Source of the DNA: Orientallactaga sibirica
Lineage: Eukaryota; Chordata; Mammalia; Rodentia; Dipodidae
Length of the DNA: 64,000 nucleotides
NCBI GenBank assembly: GCA_036365145.1
Contig: JAEOAD010000982.1
Location: 4,862,001 to 4,926,000 of the forward strand
Direction: 5' to 3'
Position numbers and translations under genes: made by a program. This document shows, piece by piece, positions 10,650 through 20,250 of this stretch; positions within the stretch are counted from its first letter, which is position 1; each line of letters starts with the position of its first letter. Under the pieces are notes generated by a model. The model was not told the origin of the DNA, made no database searches, and saw nothing but the letters and a program-made list of their open reading frames with translations.

Positions 10650-11793
10650 ATATATATTTTTTAATTTTAATTTCTTATTGACAACTTCCCATAATTGTAG
10701 ACAATATCCCATGGTACTTCCCTCCCTCCCCCCACTCCCCACTTTCCCCTTTGAAACTCCACTCTCTATCATATCCCCTCCCCCTCTCAATCAGACTCTC
10801 TTTTCAGTTTGATGTCATGATCTTTTCCTCCAATTATGATGGTCTTGCATAGCTAGTGTCAGGCACTGTGCGGTCATGGATATCCAGGCCATTTTGTGTC
10901 TGGAGGAGCATGTTGTAAGGAGTCCTACCCTTCCTTTGGCTTTTACATTCTTTCATCCACCTCTTCTGCAATGGACCCTGGGCCTTGGAAGGTGTGTTAG
11001 AGGTATTTCAGTGCTGAGCACCCCTATGTCACTTCTTCTCAGTGCCATGGTGCCTTCTGAGTCATCTCAAGGTCACCACCATCTGAAAAGAGAAGTTGCT
11101 CTAACCAGAAGTGAGAGTAGCATTAATACATGGGTATGGACATTAAGAGGAGTGCTTACTGGGCAGTTTGGTGAGCATAGTATTTACATTTAACCAGACA
11201 CCAGCAGACATTACACCCATAGGGCTCATGACTACCCCTGTTGTAGGTTTTCATGAGAGGGATGTATTCCCTCCCATGGAGCAGCCCTCCAGTCCAATTA
11301 GAGTGGTTGGTTTCTCCCATAACACAGATGCCACTATTGCACCTGTTTGCTCCTTTGGCCTGGCTGGCCAAATTTAAGGTTTGCAGTGTCAACTGTTGAA
11401 TATCTTCACTGGTGATTTCTCTCTCTCCCATTGAACTGCATGCAGCATAGCTTTTTACAGCTTTCTGTCAGCTGGTCCACATGGAGGAGGCTTTCAGCTC
11501 AGCTCCAGCAGGATTTCTCAGTGACTTTGCAGCCAAGTGGAGTCTTCAGCAACAGGGTCTTACCATCTATTCTTGGTGGGAGACCAAGGGCCTCAGCAAT
11601 GGCCTGCAATGTTTTAGGGGTATCTGTGAACTCCCTGGTCAACAACTCACTGGAAGGTATCCCATTCCTGGCACTGAAAAATTTCTAGTAACAATCTTTG
11701 GCTTCAGAGTGTTCCATTGTCCAGAAAAGTAGGTTTCCATATGACTTATTTTAATCCTCTTAGATTTTGATTTAACCCTCCCTCCACCTTTCC
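10650..11793 (-). mobile_element. L1 3'-UTR, family B (antisense), inserted in a family-A L1
   Basis: Starts with the T-rich 3' end (tttttaattttaatttc, ttgacaacttcccataattg). It continues through ccattttgtgtctggaggag, gaccctgggccttggaagg, ccaccatctgaaaagagaag and cagcatagctttttacagc. Family-A sequence on both sides would be contiguous without it. The exact right boundary (near 11790) is approximate. Confidence 0.8.
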
Positions 11794-12885
11794 TTTTATG
11801 TCTACTTCAGTGATGAGCTCTTAGGAGCCTCTGGATCTCTGCTTTGGCAGGTGTTAAGTGCACTCATCATTTGTCTCCTTCACCCTGGTGCTAATTATCA
11901 GGTTCAGCATGGAAGCTGCATTCTTGCTCATCTTCCCATTCCTTTGTGGTTTCAGCTGAGGACTGGATGAAGTGTGAGGGGTAGTTTATCTCCTCAAATC
12001 TCACTACATTCTGAAAAAGAAAAACAGATTTCTCCAACAGAGAGTGAAGTCAGCATAGTTTAAATTGGATAACTGTTATTAATTTAGGGGAAATTACTGG
12101 ATGTAGCCTCTCTTTTAGATAAAGACTAGTAGGGAGCTTGACATTGGATAGTATAATCTTTGTCTCCATAGGACTTCCCAATCCAAGATATGGGTTCCTT
12201 TCCACTGAGCAGATCTTTTAGTCAATCAGAAAGCTAATGGTTACCCACAACTATAGTGCCACTATTGCACTGGTGTGTATATCTTGTCAGTGTGTTTGCT
12301 TCTGAGTAGCTTAGACCCTGGGTTGCTGGGACAGTAGTTGGCCACTTTCCCCAGTAGCTCATGTAGCACTTTCCAGCACTACATAGGCTATCTGGGGACT
12401 GGCTCTTCCAGATTCCAGCCAGGTCTCTCCATGTTCTATGTCAGCAGTATGTGGTGTTTTCAGCAATAGGGTCTTACCTTTTACCTCAGGAGGGTAATCA
12501 AGTGCTTTGACAGAAGGCCTGTCTTGTTTTTGGGACCTCATAGGTCTCTCCAGTCAACAGTTCATTGTGAGTAGCAACCTATTTCTGGTACTAGGAGTTA
12601 CAGGCCAGAGCCAAAATATATTTTTAAGGTTAGGCTTCATGCCACCCTCTCCAGGGCCCATCTTTTCAGATGCTCTCCCCATACACCTGTTGAGGCTTCA
12701 ATCTTTTAGTGTATCTTGAAGGATAAAGTTTTCTATGGTATCAGTTTATTTTGGGTCTAGTTTCGTGTTTGTTTGCCCCACCCTCCCTTCCTTCTCCCCC
12801 CAAACCCTTCCATCCCTATTGTCTGGGCCTTGAGTTGCCTATCAGGTATGTCAACAACTCGAGCTAATACACCTGGCATTCTTTA
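11794..12885 (-). mobile_element. L1 3'-UTR, family A, right part (antisense)
   Basis: Resumes the element at 10409-10649: tgtctacttcagtgatgagc, gaagctgcattcttgctc, ctgaaaaagaaaaacag, ggctatctggggactgg, ccagccaggtctctccatg. It parallels 9045-10210 and 63410-64000 block for block. Confidence 0.8.
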
Positions 12886-12900
12886 TAAAAAATATCGTGT

Positions 12901-13165
12901 GGGACTGGAGAGATGGCTTAGTGGCTAAGGCGCCTGCCTCCTAAGCCTAAGAATGCTGGTTCCAATCTCCAGCGGTTCCAATCTCCAGGTCCCACGTTTA
13001 GCCAGATGCAAAGTGACACAAGGGCGCAATGCCGCACTTGACCACAAGGGGGCGCACACATCTAGATTTCGTTCACAGCAGCTGAGAGGCTGCTGGCATG
13101 CTTATCTCTATCTGTCTTCCTCTCCCTCTCTCTCTGTCTCTGTCTCTCTCCAAAAAAAAGTAAAA
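12901..13165 (+). mobile_element. B2-superfamily SINE, long B-box-duplicated subfamily
   Basis: Forward, essentially complete. The A box (tggcttagtgg) is near 12915. The B-box block ggttccaatctccag occurs twice in tandem at 12958-12973 and 12974-12989. The body follows, with a CTCF-like ccacaagggggcgc at 13042-13055 and a CT-rich tail. Flanks share an aaaaaatat(c/t)gtgtg target duplication (about 12886-12900 and just after 13165). Confidence 0.93.
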
Positions 13166-13171
13166 AAAAAT

Positions 13172-13419
13172 ATTGTGTGTCTGTGTATGTATTGTGTTTG
13201 TACATGGGCGTGCCACATATGTGGACAACAGATGGTAATCTCAGGGTATTGGTACTTCCACCTTGTTTCAGACAGAGACTCTTATTATTTGCAGCTGGGA
13301 AGCTCAAGGATGCTTCTGGTGCATCTTCCGACTGCCATAGGCATATTGGGATTACAGATGTGAATGTCACGTTGCATCTGGAGTATGTGTCTTTAACCAC
13401 TGAGCCATCTCTCTAGCCC
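13172..13419 (-). mobile_element. B4-type SINE
   Basis: Reverse copy with a GT-rich tail (tgtgtctgtgtatgtattgtg), B1-like middle (tttcagacagagac ... gggattacagatgtgaatg), and head ending ctttaaccactgagccatctctctagcccc. Confidence 0.8.
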
Positions 13420-13431
13420 CACACCTGAACT

Positions 13432-13432
13432 T

Positions 13433-13483
<51 letters not shown>

Positions 13484-13500
13484 CTTACTTACTTATTTAG
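13432..13500. repeat. (TTTA)n microsatellite
   Basis: About 60 bp of TTTA units changing to CTTA at the right end. It is the A-rich tail (reverse strand) of the SINE at 13437-13751. Confidence 0.95.
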
Positions 13501-13751
13501 GAGAAAGAGAGGGAGAGAGAGAGGGAGAGGAGGTCAGATAGAGATGGGCATGCCAGCAGCCTCTCAGCCGCTGTGAACAAAATCCAGATGCATGCATGCA
13601 CCCCCTTGTGGTCAAGTGCGGCATTGCGCCCTTGCGTCACTTCACATCTGGCTAAACATGGGACCTGGAGATTGGAACCGCTGGAGTTTGGAACCAGTGT
13701 TCTTAGGCTTAGGAGGCAGGCGCCTTAACTGCTAAGCCATCTCTCCAGCCC
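13437..13751 (-). mobile_element. B2-superfamily SINE, long B-box-duplicated subfamily
   Basis: Reverse, complete copy. The head ends at 13751 (ccatctctccagccc), the B-box block is doubled (about 13666-13695), and the CTCF-like motif at 13598-13611 has one CpG decayed to CpA. The flanks share an imperfect acacctg(a/g)actttt duplication (about 13421 and 13754). Confidence 0.92.
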
Positions 13752-13769
13752 ACACACCTGGACTTTTTA

Positions 13770-14762
13770 TGTAGGTACCAGGGACGTCAACCTCAGGCAC
13801 TCATGTTTAATTTTTCTTATTCTATTTTTTCTTATTGTAACTTTACATGTTTTATTTATTTTGGATTTTATTTTCATAATTTTCTACTCTGCATTTCATT
13901 AAATTTGAAAATAAGAAATAAGAACCAAGTGAAATCATTTAACATATGTTCCTACTAGGGAGACTTTCTTTAGGAAATGATATAATTAGATAGAGACCAT
14001 GGAGGCAACAAAGCTCCATCTATAAGGATGCATTTCTCCGTACATTGTTGTCATCCTTTTATTGTGCCATGGACTCCATAATTCAGTAGGACACGATAGT
14101 CCTCCACAGGCAGTCTTTGGTTTTGGGCACCAGTGCAATTGCATGAATCTTGGTATGTATGTGTGGACAAAGAATCTGATTTTGTTGTTGTTATTGTTGT
14201 TGTTTTTGGTATGCCAAATTCCCAGGCATATGGTAGATCTCCTGCAAACACGTGTCAATCAAATTTGGCTTCAGTCATGGGAACCCAGCAACAGAACATA
14301 GTCTAATTCACTGGAGACTCCTTGGAAACCTGAGAGAAAAACATCAAAATCCTACCACAACCACAGAGTAGAAAGTGTGGTCCAGGATGATCCTGCCTGA
14401 AGTGGTCCAAAATTCCAGAGGAGCTTCAGATCTATTTAATAGGCAAATCACCCTGTGATACTTGTGCATGTGCTTATTAATCTTTATCTGAGACCGTTCC
14501 TTTTTTTGTTGTTGTTCATTCTTAAAATAAATACGCTGGCAAGTTAATTTTTATTTCATCAGTTTTTAGAAGTAGAATTATTGGGTTTGTGCAGTTTTTA
14601 AGTTTGCAGCAATTTCTAATTAATTTATTCCAAAGATTGTAACAATTTTAACTTTCCCAGAATGTAAGGCCTCAAAAACTTCCCAGAATTTTTGCTACTT
14701 CTAAATTTTCTCTCATTTTTCATTTCTGCCATTTTGATAGGCAGAGATATTCTTATTTTCTT
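13770..14762. other. No recognised feature
   Basis: AT-rich sequence with a short (TTG)n-like run at 14180-14210. I recognise no gene, SINE, LTR or L1. Confidence 0.45.
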
Positions 14763-14918
14763 TTGTTTTAATTGATTTGGTTGTCTCACTCTGTCACCCA
14801 GGTTTGCCTGGAGCTCACTATGTAGTCCAGGGTAGTCTAAATTCATAATAATCCTCCACCTCAGCCTCCCAAATGTTGAGATTAGAGGTGTGCACTGCCA
14901 TGCTCAGCTTATAAAATA
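14763..14918 (-). mobile_element. B1 SINE, diverged
   Basis: Reverse B1: gtctcactctgtcacccagg, ctggagctcactatgtagtcc, cctcagcctcccaaatg, gagattagaggtgtgcactgcc. Confidence 0.85.
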
Positions 14919-14959
14919 TGTCACCTTTAAATTTTTCTCATGTCTTCTTTTAAAAAAAA

Positions 14960-15187
14960 ATTTAAAATTTATTTTATTTATTTATTTGAGAGAGAGAGAG
15001 AGAGAGAGAGAGGCAGATAGAGAGAGAGAGAATGGGCACACCAGGGCCTCCAGTCACTGCAGATGAACTCCAGATGCATGTGTCATCTTGTGCATCTGGC
15101 TTATGTGGGTCCTGGGTAGTTAAGCCTTGGACCGGGGTCCTTAGGCTTTATAGGTAAGTAATTAACTGCTAAGCCATCTCTCCAGCC
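14960..15187 (-). mobile_element. B2-superfamily (Dip-like) SINE
   Basis: Reverse copy with a (GA)n tail at 14990-15030, body 'gaatgggcacaccagggcc', 'gaactccagatgcatgtg', and head ending 15187. Imperfect 13-bp target duplication ctc(a/g)tgtcttctt at 14937-14949 and 15193-15205. Confidence 0.93.
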
Positions 15188-15465
15188 CCTCTCTCGTGTC
15201 TTCTTGATCATAGGATAAGTTACCTGTCTTTGTATGGACTACTTTATTACTTCTCTTATTAGACCTGTCCCTATTATGTATGTTGTAATTTTATTTACTT
15301 GGGTCATCATTGGTATTTTGACTTTGTTTACTTAATCTCAAAAAGGAAAAACTTGGTAGGTAAATATATTGGTGTTTTCCTATGGGTTTTGAATCTCTAA
15401 CTTTCTTCTAATATACACTGTTTCAACTAAGTATGTTATATGGATTTTTTCTTTTCTTTTAAAAA

Positions 15466-15636
15466 AATCTTTCTTTCTTCCTTCCTTCCTTCCTTCCTTC
15501 CTTCCTTCCTTCCTTCCTTCCTTCCTCCCTCCCTCCCCCTCCCTCCCTCCCTCCCTCCCCTCCCTCCCTCCCTTTCTTTTCTTTTCCTTTTTTTTCCTTC
15601 CTTTTTTCCTTCCTTTCTCCCTCCTCCTCCCTTTCT

Positions 15637-15700
<64 letters not shown>

Positions 15701-15707
15701 TTTTTTT
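15466..15707. repeat. 240-bp homopyrimidine tract (CCTT)n/(CCCT)n/(CTTT)n
   Basis: Almost uninterrupted pyrimidines on the + strand in three phases: CCTT (15475-15525), CCCT/CCT (15525-15570 plus mixed), CTTT (15630-15700). It abuts the 3' end of the reverse B1 at 15708, so it grew from that element's A-rich tail. It accounts for the long Ser/Phe/Leu and Lys/Arg open frames here. Confidence 0.95.
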
Positions 15708-15852
15708 GATTTTTCGAGGTAGGGTCTCACTGTAGCTCAGGCTGACCTGGAACCCACTATGTAGTCTCAGGGTGGCCTCGAACTCACAGTGATCCTCCCA
15801 CCTCTGCCTCCCGAGTGCTGGGATTAAAGGTGTGAGCCATCATGCCCAGCTT
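15708..15852 (-). mobile_element. B1 SINE (well preserved)
   Basis: Reverse full-length B1: ttttcgaggtagggtctcac, aggctgacctggaaccc, tgcctcccgagtgctgggat, ccatcatgcccagct. CpGs are partly retained. Confidence 0.95.
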
Positions 15853-15857
15853 AAATA

Positions 15858-16054
15858 TTTCTTTTCATTTATTTATCAGAGAAAGGAAGAGAGAGACTGA
15901 GAATGGGCATATCAGGGCCTCTAGCCACTGTAAAAAAAACTCCTGATGCATGCACCACCATATGCATCAGGGTTATGTGGGACCTGGAGAATTAAACCTG
16001 GGTCCTTAGGCTTCACAGGCAAGCTCCTTAACTGTTAAGCCATCTCTCCAGCCC
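15858..16054 (-). mobile_element. B2-superfamily (Dip-like) SINE
   Basis: Reverse copy: 'gaatgggcatatcagggcc', 'ccttaggcttcacaggcaagc', head ccatctctccagccc ending 16054. The tail is short and GA-rich. Confidence 0.92.
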
Positions 16055-16064
16055 TCCTTTTCTT

Positions 16065-16105
16065 TTTTTTTATTATTATTATTATTATCATTATTATTAT
16101 TATTA
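16065..16105. repeat. (ATT)n microsatellite
   Basis: About 40 bp of ATT units at the T-rich 3' boundary of the next L1 fragment. Confidence 0.93.
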
Positions 16106-16335
16106 ACAACATATTTTGTATGGATGCATCATGTTTTGGTACCCTCTTTTCCCTTGTCCCTGCTCCCATTCTGTTGGGGACCCTCCTCAGTGGGGCTGCA
16201 GGTTGGGGTTGTGGATTATGCCTTATGAGAGCAGCAGTCAGTTATTTTTGTAGGGAGAGAATGCCTCTGGGCATGATGACTCAATCTCTGGCTCTTACCA
16301 TCTTCCCACCCCCTCTTCAGTAATATTCCCTGAGC
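16106..16335 (-). mobile_element. L1 3' end, family A (antisense)
   Basis: Near-duplicate of 10409-10649: ttttggtaccctcttttccc, ggggaccctcctcagtgggg, gagcagcagtcagtta, ccccctcttcagtaat. Confidence 0.8.
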
Positions 16336-16362
16336 ATCTGTTTTCTTTTCTTAATTTTTACT

Positions 16363-16401
<39 letters not shown>

Positions 16402-16624
16402 TTTTAATTAGCATCCACAGTTTTAGGCATCATTATGGCATTTTCAAGCACAACTAAGTTTAGTTGATTCTCTTTTCCCCTCATGCCCATGCCTTTCTCT
16501 GTATTCTCCCTCATCTTCATCCTGCTTTCATGTCACATATCTTTGTTTGCTTCCACCACTCTCCTTCCTTAGCATTCTCTTATTACCTGCTTTTGTTCTC
16601 CTCACTAGATTTTTATAAAAAATA
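16336..16624 (-). mobile_element. Probable L1 3' end (antisense) with (TTTA)n at its end
   Basis: (TTTA)n at 16360-16403 is followed by pyrimidine-rich, G-poor sequence (attagcatccacagttttaggc ... cattctcttattacctgc) typical of reversed L1 3'-UTRs. The specific family was not recognised. Confidence 0.5.
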
Positions 16625-16631
16625 ATTTTTA

Positions 16632-16682
16632 AAAAATATGTTTATTTTTATTTATTTATTAGCAACAGACAGAGAGAGAAAG

Positions 16683-16732
<50 letters not shown>

Positions 16733-16886
16733 GGTGCACCAGGGCCTCCAGCCACTGCAAACACACTCCAGATGCATGTGCCACCTTGTGCATCTGGCTT
16801 ACGTGGGTTCTGGGGAATCCAGCCTCGAGCTGAGATCCTTAGGCTTCACAGGCAAGCACTTATCTGCTAAGCCATCTCTCCAGCCC
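16632..16886 (-). mobile_element. B2-superfamily (Dip-like) SINE
   Basis: Reverse complete copy with a (GA)n tail at 16675-16732. Body 'gggtgcaccagggcctccagcc', 'acactccagatgcatgtgcc'; head ending 16886. An aaaataat repeat on both sides is a possible short target duplication. Confidence 0.95.
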
Positions 16887-17565
16887 CCAAAATAATATAT
16901 GACCATACTGCCAATTGGGCATATTCCCATCAGGTAATCCTCTTTTGTCCCTCTCCACTTTTTTCCACTGAGGGCCCACCTCACTGGGGGTATCTGTAAT
17001 CACTGTGGAGTCATGAATGCACAAGTTGCTTCTTGTGAGGAGGACAACACCTCACAGGACTTTTCCCATTCTGTGTCTGTGGCTCTTACATTCTTTCAAT
17101 TCCCTTTTCTACAATGCTCCCTGAGCTTTGAAGGTCATGTTAGAAATCTCTTTAGTGTTGAACTCTCCATGGCCTCTTATTTTATGTTTGATGAGGTTTG
17201 AGTCTCCTAAAGTGTCTACCTCCATCTCCCTGGAAGAGGTTCTCTGGCTAGCTGTGGGAGCAGCATACTCATTGAATCCACCACTTCCTCTGTAATATCT
17301 CCTGTGCCCCCGTGAATGTTGTAGAGATGACTCATACCATGCTAAGCACTTGCCCTTCTCTTCTTGTCGTTTTGATGGGTAGTAGATGTACCCACTGATG
17401 CAGTAGCAGCATATGGGTGGTAATCACCTGCTATCTGATTGGATACGAGACCTGCTCAGTGGGAAAGAATTCATTCCAGATACAGAGAATCAAGTCAGAA
17501 GCATATGGCTTAGAAGTTCATAGGCCCTAGAGGGAAGCTTACATTGCTATTTTTCTCAAAGGAGA
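16887..17565 (-). mobile_element. L1 3'-UTR relative (antisense), diverged
   Basis: Shares spaced blocks with the other family A/B copies: gagggcccacctcactggggg, ttctacaatgctccctgagc, ctgtgggagcagcat, gattggatacgagacc, cagtgggaaagaattcattcc. It is more diverged than 8.8-12.9 kb, probably an older subfamily. Confidence 0.6.
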
Positions 17566-18035
17566 GGTTATGCCTGTCAAAAGTCTTCTAAAGTCTATAT
17601 TTATTCCCTTTGATTCATGCTGCTCTCACTTTGCTGTGCTGACTGGTTTATGTGTCATTGGTGTAATTTGAAATTCACCAAGCACATACAGGGAATATAA
17701 AGGTATTGCAGGCTCAATGCTTGCTCAGCATCATTCACATGTTTTTTGCAAAACAATCCATGTCTTGAAACCCTAACAAAATTCAATGAACAAATGTGAT
17801 TAGGTATTTGGAGAATAGAATTATTTCAAGTATTATGAATGATACTGAAACAAGTAGGGCCTCTTCCTCTTCCCTTGCGATTCTACACAGTAGTAACAGA
17901 CACATATGGAAATCAATGTGAACAAAGTTACAAACAAATGTAAAATTAGTATAAATCAATGTGGAAATACCAGAATCAGATAAAAATATCCAGTGCAAAG
18001 GTGCATGAAACTGAGGGGGTTATATGTTATATTGT
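17566..18035. other. No recognised feature
   Basis: AT-rich, no repeat family or coding signal recognised. Confidence 0.45.
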
Positions 18036-18180
18036 TTTATATTCTTGAGTCAGGGCTTCATTCCATGGCCAAGACTTCCTGCAACTTATTTATGTACCCT
18101 AGACAAGAACCAGCAGTGATCTTCTTGCCTCAGGCTACCAAATGTTGATATAGCAGATGTGAGCCACCACGTCCAGGTCT
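18036..18180 (-). mobile_element. B1-like SINE, very diverged
   Basis: Recognisable in order: gagtcagggcttcattcc, tcttcttgcctcaggctacc, tgtgagccaccacgtccagg. Confidence 0.65.
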
Positions 18181-18217
18181 GGGCTGAGTCTTGAACCACA
18201 AACATGTCGATAAATGT

Positions 18218-18445
18218 ACAATGTGGAGCTGTGGGTAATGCTCAGTGGGTAAAGTACTTTTCACACCTAAGGACTTGAGTTTGAACTCCTAGCACCTGGG
18301 TAAAATGCCTGGGATGGCAGTACAATCCCAGCACTGGGGAAGTGAAACAGGAACATTCTTGGGACTTGTAGGCTATCCAGTCTAGCCAAATCAGTGAATT
18401 TCAGGTTCAGCAAGAGACAGTGTGTCAAAACACAAGATGGAAAGC
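18218..18445 (+). mobile_element. B4/RSINE1-type SINE
   Basis: Forward: gctgtgggtaatgctcagtgg (head), cctgggatggcagtacaatcc, ctatccagtctagccaaatc, caagagacagtgtgtcaaaa. Confidence 0.83.
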
Positions 18446-18775
18446 TAAAGATATGGCTTAGTTGTTAAAGCATTTGCCCTGCAAATGTGAGAACCTGAAT
18501 TTTTATCCCCAGAACCACACCCTCAAAACAACCAACCAACCAAACAAACAAACAACTGAGTGTGGTGCATGTACCTGTAATTGCAATGCTGGGATGGGGA
18601 CAGGTGAATCCCCTGGGCAAGATGACTATCTAGACTAGACCTCTGGGTTCAATGAGAGACCCTGTCACAATAAGTAAGGTGGAGAATAATAAAGGAAGAC
18701 ACCTGATGTCAACCTATGACCTCCACACGTGTGTACACGCATGAGCACAAGCAATCACAAACACCAATAATCAGG
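18446..18775 (+). mobile_element. B4/RSINE1-type SINE (second, tandem)
   Basis: Another forward copy directly after the previous one: aagatatggcttagttg (head), an A/C-rich interruption at 18525-18555, ctgagtgtggtgcatgtacc, tcaatgagagaccctgtc, gacacctgatgtcaacc and a CA-rich end. Confidence 0.83.
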
Positions 18776-19280
18776 GGGAAAACAGCTGAGGAAGGCACTT
18801 AACAATTTACCCTTGGCCTCCACATGCATGCATACACATGTGCACATACACCTCTGCACACACACGCACATACACATAAGAACACCCACACAAAGGCCGA
18901 ATCAGAAGCAAGCATCAAAAAAAAAAAATACTAAAGACAGTATGTCAAATTTCTCCAGTGGTTAGGAGAGCATGGATTTTAACATCATAGGAGTTGAAAT
19001 GAAAGAAATTAGAGGATGTGTTTTGACCAATTATGCAGCAGTGGAGCCAAACAGACCAGGTTCAGTTATGTATAGGGGCCACAGAAGAAACAACTCATAT
19101 GGAGATGAGGTTGGAAATTTTGGGAAGCATTGCAAAGCAGAGACAACAAGCTCCATTGAATATTAATCAATAGCCACCACTTTCATGTAGCCTTGCTAAT
19201 CAGTGAGAACCTCTGTGGGAACAGGGAAGCCCCCCTGGTGTAATTTTACTTCACAAAGAACAAAGACCAGAGCAAGAGCT
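18776..19280. other. Mostly unclassified; CA-rich B4 tail at the left
   Basis: 18780-18895 resembles another B4 3' tail (gaggaaggcacttaacaattt ... cctccacatgcatgc and CA repeats). An A-run at 18917-18930 is followed by about 350 bp of unique sequence with no gene signal. Confidence 0.45.
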
Positions 19281-19340
19281 CGTATGTATGTATGTATGTA
19301 TGTATGTATGTATGTATGTATCTATCCATCCATCCATCCC
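19281..19340. repeat. (ATGT)n/(ATCC)n microsatellite
   Basis: About 40 bp of TATG units followed by four ATCC units. Confidence 0.95.
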
Positions 19341-19382
19341 TCTTTCTCAAATAAATAAATATTTAAAAAAGAATCTACTTTT

Positions 19383-19580
19383 GAGCAGGAGAGATGGGTC
19401 AGTGGTTACAGTCACTTGCTTGCAAAGCCTGAAAGCCTGGCTCCATTTCCCCAGTAAATCCACAAAGCCAGATGCACAAAGTGGCATGTGCATCTGGAGT
19501 TCGTTTGGAGTAGCAAGAGGCCCTGACATGGCTATTCTCTCTCTCTCCCCTTGAAAATAGGAGATCTTTTTTAAAAAAAA
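19383..19580 (+). mobile_element. B2-superfamily (Dip-like) SINE
   Basis: Forward: gcaggagagatgggtcagtgg (A-box region), 'gccagatgcacaaagtggc', 'gcatctggagttcgtttgg', CT tail. Perfect 11-bp target duplication aatctactttt at 19372-19382 and 19581-19591. Confidence 0.93.
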
Positions 19581-19599
19581 AATCTACTTTTTACAAATG

Positions 19600-20125
19600 G
19601 CAGCAAGTGCTGGGGAGATCCAAGACCCATCAGTATGACAAGAAATCCAACTGCCTAGAATGACATGAGTAATTTCTATCACATCTTCCAGGACTCAGGA
19701 AACATTACAGAGAAAGGGGAAGATTAAATATGTGTGCTATTCTCATGGTTAGCTTTAGAACTCCTCCAGAGAGATGGTGGTAGACACTGAGGAGACTCAA
19801 AAGTCATCAAAGCAGAAAATCAGAGGCTTCTGAGATCTCAGCACTAAAGGAGACTTATAACAAATCCTATAAGGTTCAGGGAACATTGTGGAAGAGGGGG
19901 TGGAAAGAATCTAAGAGCCACAGGGTATTCTGAGGTATTACACCTCCACACAGAGACTGACTGGTGCATCCATGACCTCACAGTGAATACCAGAACCCCA
20001 CTGAGAAGGGCCCTCTGTGGAATAGGGATGGGGGAAAGGAAACATAAGACTATAAACCTGTGGGAAGATGACCAATATTCAATATTTTCACATGATGTAG
20101 TTCTCAATTTTAAATATTAGAGAGC
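19600..20125 (+). mobile_element. L1 3'-UTR, family A (sense)
   Basis: Sense counterpart of the 8.8 kb and 63 kb copies: ggtggtagacactgaggag, aatcagaggcttctgag, tcagggaacattgtggaagag, aacccccactgag-type block near 19995, gggccctctgtggaatagg. Confidence 0.75.
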
Positions 20126-20202
20126 AACTGAGGAAGACACCTAGTGCTAATCTCTGGCCTCTACATGCACAACATGAATACATACTGTGCACATATACAT
20201 CG

Positions 20203-20203
<1 letters not shown>
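20126..20203 (+). mobile_element. B4 SINE 3' fragment
   Basis: 'aactgaggaagacacctagtg...tctctggcctctacatgc', the characteristic 3' end of B4/RSINE1, leading into a GT microsatellite. Confidence 0.65.

Positions 20204-20204
<1 letters not shown>

Positions 20205-20248
<44 letters not shown>
20205..20248. repeat. (GT)n microsatellite
   Basis: About 44 bp of pure GT. Confidence 0.97.

Positions 20249-20250
<2 letters not shown>

Noticed and set aside
12953..13363. 136-codon + strand frame
   Set aside because: It runs through a B2-superfamily SINE and into a B4 SINE, and has no independent coding evidence.
15380..15730. Long frames on both strands encoding Lys/Arg- or Ser/Phe/Pro-rich repeats
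   Set aside because: They are translations of the pyrimidine/purine microsatellite and adjacent B1; periodic units keep frames open without coding.
19281..19340. CRISPR-like regular short repeats
   Set aside because: Simple tetranucleotide microsatellite without spacers, in a mammalian genome.
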